Positions 7,850 to 16,800 of a stretch of 35,302 bases of DNA are shown here, piece by piece (the first letter of the stretch is position 1; the number at the start of each line of letters is the position of its first letter). Source of the stretch: Methanobacteriota archaeon. GTDB lineage: Archaea; Thermoplasmatota; Poseidoniia; Poseidoniales; Poseidoniaceae. The DNA lies in NCBI GenBank assembly GCA_011524855.1, contig WTJK01000007.1, forward strand, positions 1 to 35,302. Direction: 5' to 3'. The position numbers and the translations under genes were made by a program. The notes beneath the pieces are model-generated. The model worked only from the letters and a program-made list of their open reading frames with translations. It did no database searches and was not told the DNA's origin.

Positions 7850-8296
7850 TCACCAGTCCTCCGGGATGGCCAACGGAGAAAACAGCTGACCGGGACCGGT
7901 GGCTTGAGCCAATTGGGTTCGAACCAAATGCTCCCACTGACGAAGCGCAAGGACCGCATCCAAAACCGTGACGTCGATTTCCATCAAGGTCACACGAATC
8001 AAGGTATCAAGAATGTCCATCCGCTGCACATCGACGATGTCCATCACCTTCTCAAGGGCAAAATTGCTTTCAGAACCAGCCGTTTCAGTGTCGATCGGCC
8101 ACGGTGCAGCCGCCCGCTGCGGCAGAGGCTGGCCCACCGCATCGGCATGTTGAGAAAGCGTGTTCATGAGAGCCTTGAGGTGTTTCTGAAGCACCAAGGC
8201 AACTTCCACCACCGGCATGGTCAGTTGATTGATGAGGTTCACCGTACGCTCCTGGAGCGTCACCAACCCATCCGTATCTTCACCGCCACCGGTCAA
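7850..8296 (-). CDS. Small helical protein, unknown function
   Basis: A 148-residue, mainly alpha-helical, probably cytosolic protein. It has amphipathic helices (about 15-50 and 80-125) rich in Val, Leu, Met and Asp, separated by a Pro/Ala-rich linker. I do not recognise the family. There is no convincing ATG near the expected start. A TTG at 8296 is preferred because GAGGTGGG lies five bases upstream, overlapping the stop codon of the giant surface protein gene. Translation is therefore probably coupled to that gene. An in-frame ATG after the first 26 residues (MPVVEV) is the alternative. The lipoprotein metalloprotease follows 37 bases downstream on the same strand. A role linked to the giant protein's cytosolic tail is possible, but rests only on position. 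Confidence 0.6.
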   Translation of the reverse strand: MTGGGEDTDGLVTLQERTVNLINQLTMPVVEVALVLQKHLKALMNTLSQHADAVGQPLPQRAAAPWPIDTETAGSESNFALEKVMDIVDVQRMDILDTLIRVTLMEIDVTVLDAVLALRQWEHLVRTQLAQATGPGQLFSPLAIPEDW

Positions 8297-8301
8297 ACGA
8301 A

Positions 8302-8309
8302 CCCACCTC
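8302..8309 (-). promoter_or_regulatory. Shine-Dalgarno overlapping upstream stop codon
   Basis: The minus strand reads GAGGTGGG, starting inside the TGA of the 1807-residue gene and ending five bases before the TTG at 8296. It supports a non-ATG start and translational coupling. Confidence 0.6.
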
Positions 8310-11300
8310 AATTCGTGGCAAGCGCGTCGATGTACTGCCAGCCATAGGAGGCCCACTGCTCTTCCGTCCACCCATCAGGAAGACCGGTTGGAGGCAAGGG
8401 GGGAGGCTGAGAACGGTCGACAGCCGTTGCTGGTGGTTGAGCGTTCATGGGCGGTGGCGGTGGCGTGCCAGCAGCAACGGGGTCAGGCGTTGTGGGAGCG
8501 ATCGCCGGGACGGCTTTTTCCGCTTCCATCTGGGTCATCACGGCGTCCGTTTGGTCAACCAACGCTTCTTCGGACGGTGGAGCCAACAATCGGCGACGCA
8601 TCACCAAGGCGTACATACCGAAGGATACCGACCCGAGTGCAATCAAGAAGAGCGTGACGCTGAACAAGTCTTCGGAGAGTTGCTGAGACAGCGCCTCGCC
8701 GTCACGAACCGTGACTTCCTTTACGAGCAACGAGGGGACCGTTTGACGGTCCATCTCCACACCGTCCACCAACACCACGACGCGGTAGGCGAACGAATCG
8801 CCGGGGTCACCGGCTGCGGTGATGGACAAGCCGGCTGCGATGGTCTGCCCCGCAACCGCATCGACCGTCTGGTTGGCATCGGTGGCCCAAAAGCCGCCTT
8901 CGGTCAGGCGCTGAAGCGCAAATTCCACGCGACCGTCTCCTCCCAAGTTGTCAGCGCTCACCATCATGGTGGCCGTGGAGCCAGCGTACGGACTGGGTGT
9001 GTCCCAAGAGAGCACCGTGGCCGCGTGCTGGAGGTCGACGTTGGGCCCGGTCAACGACAAGGGCCAGGAAGCAAACGGCATCATCATGGTGTTGTCTGCC
9101 GTATCGTAGGGGTTGCCCGCTTCGTCGGATCCCGAAATCCACACATCAACGGTGTACGTCGGCAGCAAGGTCGTGGCTCCTGAATCGGTCAGGTCAAGGA
9201 CACCGCTCCAGAAAATTTCCGAGCCAAAGGCGGTGACATCGGGGAGCAAGACGCTCCCTCTGGAGATTTCGGATTCACCTGCCATCACCCGATAATGGAG
9301 AACAGCTGCCTCGTTCAAATCAAATCCGTTCTCGTCTCGGGTCACCAGCCGCACGTCAAGGTGGTCTGCTTGGCCGATGGGAAGCGGTTGTCCGGCGAGC
9401 ACGCCGTTCAACGACATGCTGTCGATGGTGGGGCGCTCGTTGTCGACCACCAAGCGAAGTCGGGGTTGCGTGTCGGATTCATCCAGCGCCAAACCCGGGA
9501 GATCGTCCATGCTGAGCCGCAAATCAAGCCGGCCGGACCGAACCGCAGGCACCAACAAATCGAGCGAGAATTCGCCGTCCTCTCGGGTTGATGTGCGCCA
9601 ATTGTTTTCGAAATCCCCGAACACCACGTCGAAGGAACCGGGCGGCGCTGGCGTCTCGGTTTCCGAGAACAGGACGCGACCCGTGATGCGCAGCGCTTGG
9701 CCTGCACCGATGATGGATTCGAAATTCTCTGAGGTGTAGTGGTTGACGGAATTGCGAAGTTCGATGGCTCGGATGTGACCTTGTTCGGTGTCAAAGCGGA
9801 AATCGTTGTCCAAGCTCCAATGGTTGTCACCCAGTCCCTCATCCACCACAAAGCAAGGCTGAAGTTCACCTTCGTTGCACGGCATGTCCGTGACCCGAAT
9901 CTTCGGGATGAAGGTGCTGTCACCGTTGGTGTCGTAGGACTCGGGGAACATCCATGTCAGTTGGAACCGTGCCTGGATGACCACAACGCTGTCGTTGTTG
10001 GCATCCAACTCGACCGAGGAGTAGAGGTTGGAGACAGCGATGTTGTCGCTCCCGGACGTCATCACGGCGCGTGGCTGACCGTCCTCACCGGCGGCGAGTG
10101 CGATGAACATTGACGACTCATCGTCGTCAAACTCACCGCCCAGCGCCACTTGCACGGTTTGGATGTCCTGCCAACCGTTGTAGTCAGCGAGTTTCACCTG
10201 AACCGTGTAGGGGACGCCGGGGTGGAGCGGTTCACCGTCGTCATGACCGAGGATGGAAGAGTTGCCAAGGTCAATGACCGGCTCGAATTCTTGGCGGATG
10301 AAGTACGTCGACAGATCGGCGTCCCAATCGGGGTTCGTCTCACCCGGTCGATAGCCGCATGCCACCGTGCTCGGAGGACACACTGGACCCCGACCCATGG
10401 CAATCTCGTTGTCTTGACCGTCCTCCCCGGTCACGAAGAACGAAACACGCTGGCGGTGGAGAAGCATCGAATCGTCGATGAGCCCTTCGAACACGTTGAG
10501 GCCCCCAGCACGGGTCTCGGGTGAGGAGAGGGTGGTCATTTCATACTCGTCCTCGTTGGGCAACCCGTCGAAGTTGTAATCGTGGCACCCGATCGCTTCG
10601 CTGGGGTTGCAGCCCACCCAGTAATGCAGGTTGATTTGGCTCGGCGGGTCGACGGAATCCTGAATCACGATGGACAGTGGCTGGCCAGCCCCTGCAGAAC
10701 CGACGTGACGTTCCTCACCGTCGCTCGGTGTGGCGCCAAGCACGAGGGGCGAGTTGCCGTCAAGGATGAGGCGAATCGAATTGTAGGCGGGGTTGGTGAA
10801 GGTTGAGCCGTTTTCCAGATTCACAGCCTGAACGTAGAACACCATGCCCCCAGGAGCGGATTCAATCGGGGATTGAATCGTGATGTTGAAGTCGCCAAAT
10901 GCGGGGTTCGCATCTTGGTACAGCATGAGCGGTTCACCGATGGGGTCCCCGTCAAAAGTGACGTTTTGTCCCAAAATTTGGAGGTCAAAGGTGCCGGAGG
11001 GTGGCATGAGTTGCGAATCTTGGAAGTGCATGCTTCCCGTGAAACTTAGGTTGAATCCGCCACGCACCCAATCCATCGGGTACAGTTGGCGACCGGTTTC
11101 TTCCCAAACACGCAGGCCGTCGAGTTGAATGTCGTTCTCGATGACCAAATCCATGCTCTCCGTGTGCCAACGGTTGACGGCCACGCCAAGGTCGTCCTCC
11201 ACAGAAATGACGGCTTCGGTGTCGGCTTGGTCGTCCCAACTCCAGTTGACTTTGGTCGGCATCCAGATGGAGAGCACACCCGCACTGTCCACCATCGACG

Positions 11301-13731
11301 TGCAGTTGGCGGTGTCAAACATCACGATGCCGCCGGCGTCGTTGATGAGGCTGCACGCATCCCCGCGCTCCCACGTGAAGCCGGGGTCGACGCCGTGCGT
11401 GTGGTTGAGCATCACCGTGGCTTCGGTCACGTAGTCGACATCGTCACCGGGAGCCACCCGCGTGATGAAGTTGCGGTACAAGCCGTCGGGAGCGGCCAAG
11501 CCTCCTTCGAAGGTAGCGTCAACCGCCCGGGTTTGCATGGCGTAGGTGATGTCAATGTTGGAGATTTTCACACGGCCGGAACTGGCGGCTTTGATGGCCA
11601 GCGGGACCAGCACTTCACCGTCGCCGTTGTCCGGAACAAAGGCGTTGAACGCATCGACAAGGGTTGGTGCTCGCTTGACAATGACCCCCACCTCGGAGTC
11701 GTCCGTGGCCACCACACTGGACTCGTTCAGGAAGATGTCGGATTCCCAGTCAAACGTGCCGTCTGAACCGACGTCAATCATCGGTCGGTCAGGATACCCC
11801 TCCTCGTATTCAAGGACGAACCGGTCAACAACAGGTGTGAGGGAGGGGTTCGTGCTGGTCATGAGAACCGAGTACCGCAGGGTGTTCCCTGCAGCTTCGG
11901 TGGAGAAACTGGTTTCCATCTGGTTTTGGGCTTCAAGCCAGGTGGTGCCGTTGTCGTTGGAGACCATCACCTGCATGGTGGTGCCGCTTGGCACATCGGC
12001 TGTCCAGGAGGGGCGGACCTTGCCGACTTTTGTTCCGGTGTTGAAGTGCGGCGAAGTCCAGTCCCCGCTGGCCGTGTAGGCCGATGCGTGTTCAATGTCC
12101 ACCCACCATGAAACTGCGGTCGACCCGATCAGTTGGGCTTTCCACACCAGTTCGTTGCCCGGGAAGGCGAAGTGAATGGTCGTGTTGGACGTCACCTGCT
12201 CCCAATGCGTGCCGTTGTCGGCGGACACCCAGTAGTCAACGCGATCACCGATGGACGCTGCTGACCAGTAGGTTTCGACGTTGGCAGCCACGATGTCTTC
12301 GTCCGTGATCAGTACATCGCCGTACCAGGTGGTGGTACCGGGCGCAGGGGTGGTCTCGTATTCCCACCCGGTGCCAAATTCACGGTAGTAGAGGGTGGTG
12401 CTTGACCAGGTCGAATAGCCGGCGTCCACCGAGATGAAGCGTTGGCCGTCGAATTGAAGGCCGTAGCCCAAGCGAGAGATTTGACGGGTGGTCGTCTCGG
12501 GAATCAAGGCTTGCGAAGACCCAGAAACGGACCACGCCTCAAGGCTGTCACGGTCGTTGTAGTAGTAATCCTTCTGACAGCGCATGTAAAAAGTTGAGCC
12601 GTTGACTTCCAAACCACGCAACATCTGTCGACTGCCGCCGGGGTCCGAGCCCCCGCAGTACCACGACGACCCCGACGAGGACGTGTAGGTGAAGAAGTCG
12701 GTGCTTCGGGTGTAGCTGCCGGTTCCGTCGCTGGCAAAGTCGTAAGCGTACAGGCGGTTCATGTTGTTGTGAGCAATCCACACTTGGCCGGTCGAGCGAT
12801 CGTAGGCAATGCCGGTGTACTCTCCCACCGAGGGTGAGACGTCGTAGGAATCAATGCACGTCCAGACGTCATCGCGGGACACGTCCATTTCCATGACGCG
12901 GTGGTATTGGGTCGGGGCAGTGGACCCGTAGGTGTAACGGTAACCGGACAGGATGCCAAAGAGACGTTCGTCATCCGTGACCGTCCAGTCCCGGAAACCG
13001 TAGTAGGCGTAGTACGAGGAGGAGTGCTTCTGCGGCAGGGTGCATTCGGCTTGGTCAAGCGTGATGATGGACTCACGGGTCGCATTGTTGGGGTACAAAC
13101 GGTGGACCACGTTGTGGAAGGACGACGACGACCACGTGGAAAGGAACAACCAATCGTGGTGCTTGAGGATGGCACCCTGCGCTTGAGCGTTGAAACTGTT
13201 CGACGATTTGGTCAACTGTTGTGAAAACAGGGTCTCCGTGGCGTTTGAGGTGTGCGGCTGCCGAATGGCATAGGAGCCGTTGTCAAGCCAAGCGTCCGAG
13301 TTGGGGTCAACGTAAGCATCCTGCCCGTGTGGCAAAAACAGGTCGCTCGTGCTGTCCAACGCAAGGGTCAACGCATCACTGCGGTCGTCCGTGCCGCTTG
13401 CTTCGCCGGCGACCCAGTGCGAGCGGTCATCGGTCACGAGCTGCGACCAGCCGGTCGCCGATGCTCCGGAAAGGGTGAGACTGACGTCGGTGACTTCTGC
13501 ACCCCGTGGCAACGCCACTTGGGCCCCGGCATCGGGATTGGCCCCTTGGTACAGTGCAATGTATTCAACCGAACCGTCGCTGAATTCGTAGACGTGTCGC
13601 GTCCCGGCGGTGGCCTCTGCAGGCGACATGAGGTTGTCCACCATGGGCGTCATGGGGAGCAACACCATGAGAGCGACCATGAGAAACAACACGGTCTTCG
13701 AAGAACCCCCATGCTGACCGCTACCCTGCAT
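8308..13731 (-). CDS. Giant membrane-anchored surface protein, 1807 residues
   Basis: An exported protein with a signal peptide at about 12-42 (hydrophobic core VLFLMVALMVLLP, cleavage near AEATA). An ectodomain of more than 1600 residues follows, made of beta-rich repeats and rich in Asp, Ser, Thr and Asn-X-Ser/Thr sequons. Residues about 180-480 look propeller-like. Later parts contain many Ig/CARDB-like stretches (for example DNGTHWEQV and DNGTTWLEA) and a short acidic DxDG-like loop (CHDYNFDGLPNEDEYE). One transmembrane helix lies at about 1690-1711 (SVTLFLIALGSVSFGMYALVM), followed by RRR. The cytosolic tail is acidic, then strongly Pro-rich, and ends with GWTEEQWASYGWQYIDAL. The start has GAGGAAAG upstream. 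It lies 72 bases after the 1918-residue gene in the same frame. No catalytic motif is recognised. Adhesion, S-layer or polymer-binding roles are possible guesses. Confidence 0.88.
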   Translation of the reverse strand: MQGSGQHGGSSKTVLFLMVALMVLLPMTPMVDNLMSPAEATAGTRHVYEFSDGSVEYIALYQGANPDAGAQVALPRGAEVTDVSLTLSGASATGWSQLVTDDRSHWVAGEASGTDDRSDALTLALDSTSDLFLPHGQDAYVDPNSDAWLDNGSYAIRQPHTSNATETLFSQQLTKSSNSFNAQAQGAILKHHDWLFLSTWSSSSFHNVVHRLYPNNATRESIITLDQAECTLPQKHSSSYYAYYGFRDWTVTDDERLFGILSGYRYTYGSTAPTQYHRVMEMDVSRDDVWTCIDSYDVSPSVGEYTGIAYDRSTGQVWIAHNNMNRLYAYDFASDGTGSYTRSTDFFTYTSSSGSSWYCGGSDPGGSRQMLRGLEVNGSTFYMRCQKDYYYNDRDSLEAWSVSGSSQALIPETTTRQISRLGYGLQFDGQRFISVDAGYSTWSSTTLYYREFGTGWEYETTPAPGTTTWYGDVLITDEDIVAANVETYWSAASIGDRVDYWVSADNGTHWEQVTSNTTIHFAFPGNELVWKAQLIGSTAVSWWVDIEHASAYTASGDWTSPHFNTGTKVGKVRPSWTADVPSGTTMQVMVSNDNGTTWLEAQNQMETSFSTEAAGNTLRYSVLMTSTNPSLTPVVDRFVLEYEEGYPDRPMIDVGSDGTFDWESDIFLNESSVVATDDSEVGVIVKRAPTLVDAFNAFVPDNGDGEVLVPLAIKAASSGRVKISNIDITYAMQTRAVDATFEGGLAAPDGLYRNFITRVAPGDDVDYVTEATVMLNHTHGVDPGFTWERGDACSLINDAGGIVMFDTANCTSMVDSAGVLSIWMPTKVNWSWDDQADTEAVISVEDDLGVAVNRWHTESMDLVIENDIQLDGLRVWEETGRQLYPMDWVRGGFNLSFTGSMHFQDSQLMPPSGTFDLQILGQNVTFDGDPIGEPLMLYQDANPAFGDFNITIQSPIESAPGGMVFYVQAVNLENGSTFTNPAYNSIRLILDGNSPLVLGATPSDGEERHVGSAGAGQPLSIVIQDSVDPPSQINLHYWVGCNPSEAIGCHDYNFDGLPNEDEYEMTTLSSPETRAGGLNVFEGLIDDSMLLHRQRVSFFVTGEDGQDNEIAMGRGPVCPPSTVACGYRPGETNPDWDADLSTYFIRQEFEPVIDLGNSSILGHDDGEPLHPGVPYTVQVKLADYNGWQDIQTVQVALGGEFDDDESSMFIALAAGEDGQPRAVMTSGSDNIAVSNLYSSVELDANNDSVVVIQARFQLTWMFPESYDTNGDSTFIPKIRVTDMPCNEGELQPCFVVDEGLGDNHWSLDNDFRFDTEQGHIRAIELRNSVNHYTSENFESIIGAGQALRITGRVLFSETETPAPPGSFDVVFGDFENNWRTSTREDGEFSLDLLVPAVRSGRLDLRLSMDDLPGLALDESDTQPRLRLVVDNERPTIDSMSLNGVLAGQPLPIGQADHLDVRLVTRDENGFDLNEAAVLHYRVMAGESEISRGSVLLPDVTAFGSEIFWSGVLDLTDSGATTLLPTYTVDVWISGSDEAGNPYDTADNTMMMPFASWPLSLTGPNVDLQHAATVLSWDTPSPYAGSTATMMVSADNLGGDGRVEFALQRLTEGGFWATDANQTVDAVAGQTIAAGLSITAAGDPGDSFAYRVVVLVDGVEMDRQTVPSLLVKEVTVRDGEALSQQLSEDLFSVTLFLIALGSVSFGMYALVMRRRLLAPPSEEALVDQTDAVMTQMEAEKAVPAIAPTTPDPVAAGTPPPPPMNAQPPATAVDRSQPPPLPPTGLPDGWTEEQWASYGWQYIDALATN

Positions 13732-13803
13732 ACTTTCCTCACGGTCAACATAGAATTTGAACCATGCGGTCCAAGGTTCCCCTGAGTGGCTCTCATCGGG
13801 TCG

Positions 13804-16800
13804 TCAAGCACTGGTTTGACGCGAGTCGTACCGAATGGGCGACGAGTCCCCCCGCACGCCGTCTTCTTCATCGTCGCGCACCTCGAACCAATCGTTCATC
13901 CAATCCCCGTCGGTGTCCCAGTTCATTGGGTTGCTGCCCTCTGCGAGGTGGTCATCGTCAAAGTCCAACAGGTACCAGCCAAACTCGTGCTCGCCCACGT
14001 TCCGAATCGGTGGTGTGTTGGGCGAGGAAGCGTAGTAGATCTCCCATTGATCGGTGCGGTTGCCCGCCATCAACACCACATCGTCGTCAGGGTTGACGGT
14101 CAAGAAATCCGTGTCCATGTCGTCAACGATGTAACCGTACTGCCGATCCATGCCTGCGTACTTGTCCAGCTTGAGGTAATTGAGCACCAGTTCGTTGGAT
14201 TGGCCAAGACCCAACAGAGCTGCCCGGAACTGCCAGCCCTCACTCACCGGAACACCATCATGGGTCAAACCGCTCAATCGCACGGCGTTTGGTGAAGCGT
14301 ATTCGCTGGTGGTGATGGCGTAGAATTCCTGGAAATTCGTGTAAGGTTCGTACGCACAACCGCCTGCGCCGCTGCAGTCCCAGTTGCCATCTTGATCGGG
14401 GTCCAAGTTCGCATCGGTGGCATCAGCGGGATCAAGCGTGAACCAGGCCATGGCCACATCGGGTCGACCAAGTGTTCCATCGCCGGAGTCCCTTGAGAGG
14501 GGCAAACACGAGTTGGTGTCCGAGTCGCATGGTCCGCCGGTGGCCACATCAATCCAGGTCACTTGAATGGGCAAATACGAACTGAAGTTGTCGTTGCTTT
14601 CGTTCCAAGCCATCTTGTATTCGTACCAGTCGGGGAGCATGTCACCGTCGGTGTCGTTGTCCATGGGGTTTGAGCCGTACTTGAACACCTCGCGACCATC
14701 GGAGTAGTTGTGGTCACGGACGTGCGACTGGACGACACCGCCTGCGACCGTGGTGATGAACGTCCGGCTGTCACCGTCGCTGTCGTTCATGTCCGGACGG
14801 GTTTGATTGTCGTATTCCATGGCGTTGGTGAACGGCAAATCGCCAACACCGTTCTGGATGGTCTGCCCCGAGGGGGTGAACACGCGGTTGTCCCACGACC
14901 CTTGTTCGGCAGGGATGTCAAAACTGGTACGGTCGTACCATCCGTCATGGTCGCCGTCGTAGTCAACGTCCCACGGGTTGATCGGATTGGCAGCCCAATG
15001 GGTCAACGTTGTGGCATCGTCCATGCCGAAAATCGCGTAACAATACTCCCAGCCGTCCGGAATCCCGTCGCTGTCGGAGTCCGTGTGCGTGGGGTCGGAA
15101 ACACCTCGGAGGCTTCGGTTGAAGTTCTCGCTGTCGAATTCATTGATCTTGGTCATGCGGTTTAACGAATCGGTGCCTTTGCGAACAAAGTCGTTGTACA
15201 ATGCCAGTTGGGCTTGGAAGGTGGAATACCCCAAGTTTTCGTTGTACGCAGCCATGGCATCCTCACCGAAATCAACGATTCCGAGTGCAGCTGGAACCGT
15301 GTTGCGATTGAGGTATTTTCCCCATGTTCGCGATTCCCATTCTCGAAGGTTGGAGTAGGTCTCGTTGGCGTCGATGGTGCCGTCTTGGTTGCAGTCGTAA
15401 CTGTCCCCGTCGGAATCAAGGTTGACGTCGTTGTCGATGAGCGGGTTCATCGCCCAACGGTTGGCGTCCAGATCCCACGAGGTGAACCAGTACTCGAAAC
15501 CGTCGAACATGCCGTCACCGTCCGTGTCCGAGAGCGTGGGATCGGTCATGCCGAGCACCACGCTCAGGAAGGCGTTGGGTGGCTCGCCTTGCTGCCAAGC
15601 GTTGAAATCGTTGAGAAGCCGCTTGCCACGGGTTTCTTTGGAGATGAGGATGTTAAACACACGTTGTGCTTTTTCAGTGGGCTGTTGCAGGTCGCCGTCG
15701 ATGTGGAGCAAGGGAGCGTCTGAGGGGTGGTCGTCACCGTTGTCGGGTTGTGCGACAGCGATAGCGAATTCTTGACGGTCCGTGAGACCGTCCTCATCCC
15801 CGTCGAAGTCACCGTCACCAGGAACCAGTGGATTGAGCGTCCACACGCCAGCGGAGTCGTTCCATGCGGTGAAGAGCAGTTCAACGCCGTCCAACATGCC
15901 GTCACCGTCCGTGTCAACGTTGTTGGGGTCTGAGGTGGGGCCGGTCAGGTTGTACTGATCGCTGGGCACAAAAGACCCGAACGAAGCGGTTGTTGGAATG
16001 CCAGGCCATTGCTGGAAAGCAAACGCTTGGCCGATCGTGGTCACGAACCACTGGGGAGACGAACGGTTGGCATCGGTTTCGCTGGCCTCGGGAGCGATGA
16101 CGTTGTACTCTTCCCAGTTGGTCATGCCGTCCTGGTCGGCATCACCCCAACGGTCCGTTGCGTCCAACGGATTGAGGGTCCAAGCATCCTCGAGTTGGTC
16201 CCAGCGTGCAAACCAAACCTCCCAGCCGTCGGGCATGCCGTCATCGTCGGTGTCGGCGTTCAGTGGGTCAGCAGCGCCAACGCTGTAGGTTGACTGTCCA
16301 GCCGTCACGCCCCCAGAGGCACGGTCGGCAAACGTTGCTTCAGGTGCACCCTGGTCAGCTACATCATCGAACAAGGACGTGTTGAATCCACCGGGAATCG
16401 ACTCCCCCTCAAGTGTGGCGTTGCCCAAGAACAGATGGTCCCGGATGTGGTATTCAAGGTAGTTCACGAACGCTTCGTCGTCGGAGAGGACCCCATCGTG
16501 GTTGATATCATAGCCGTCACCATCAGGATTTTCAAAAGCATCCGAGCCGTTCAGGGGGTTCACCCCTCTCCGGGAGGAGTCCCAAGCGCACAAGCCGCCG
16601 GATTCCCAACCGTCGGGGAGGCTGTCGCCATCGGAATCGATGTTGTTGGGGTCCGCTGTCGCCCATTGCTGCGCCGAAGCGGAGGACTCTCCGTGGGACT
16701 CGAACAACTCACCGTTGGCAGCGAGGTCACGAACGATCGACCATTGGTACTCGCAGAGGTTGGCGAGACCGTCACCGTCCGCATCCCAGAGTGCGTCATC

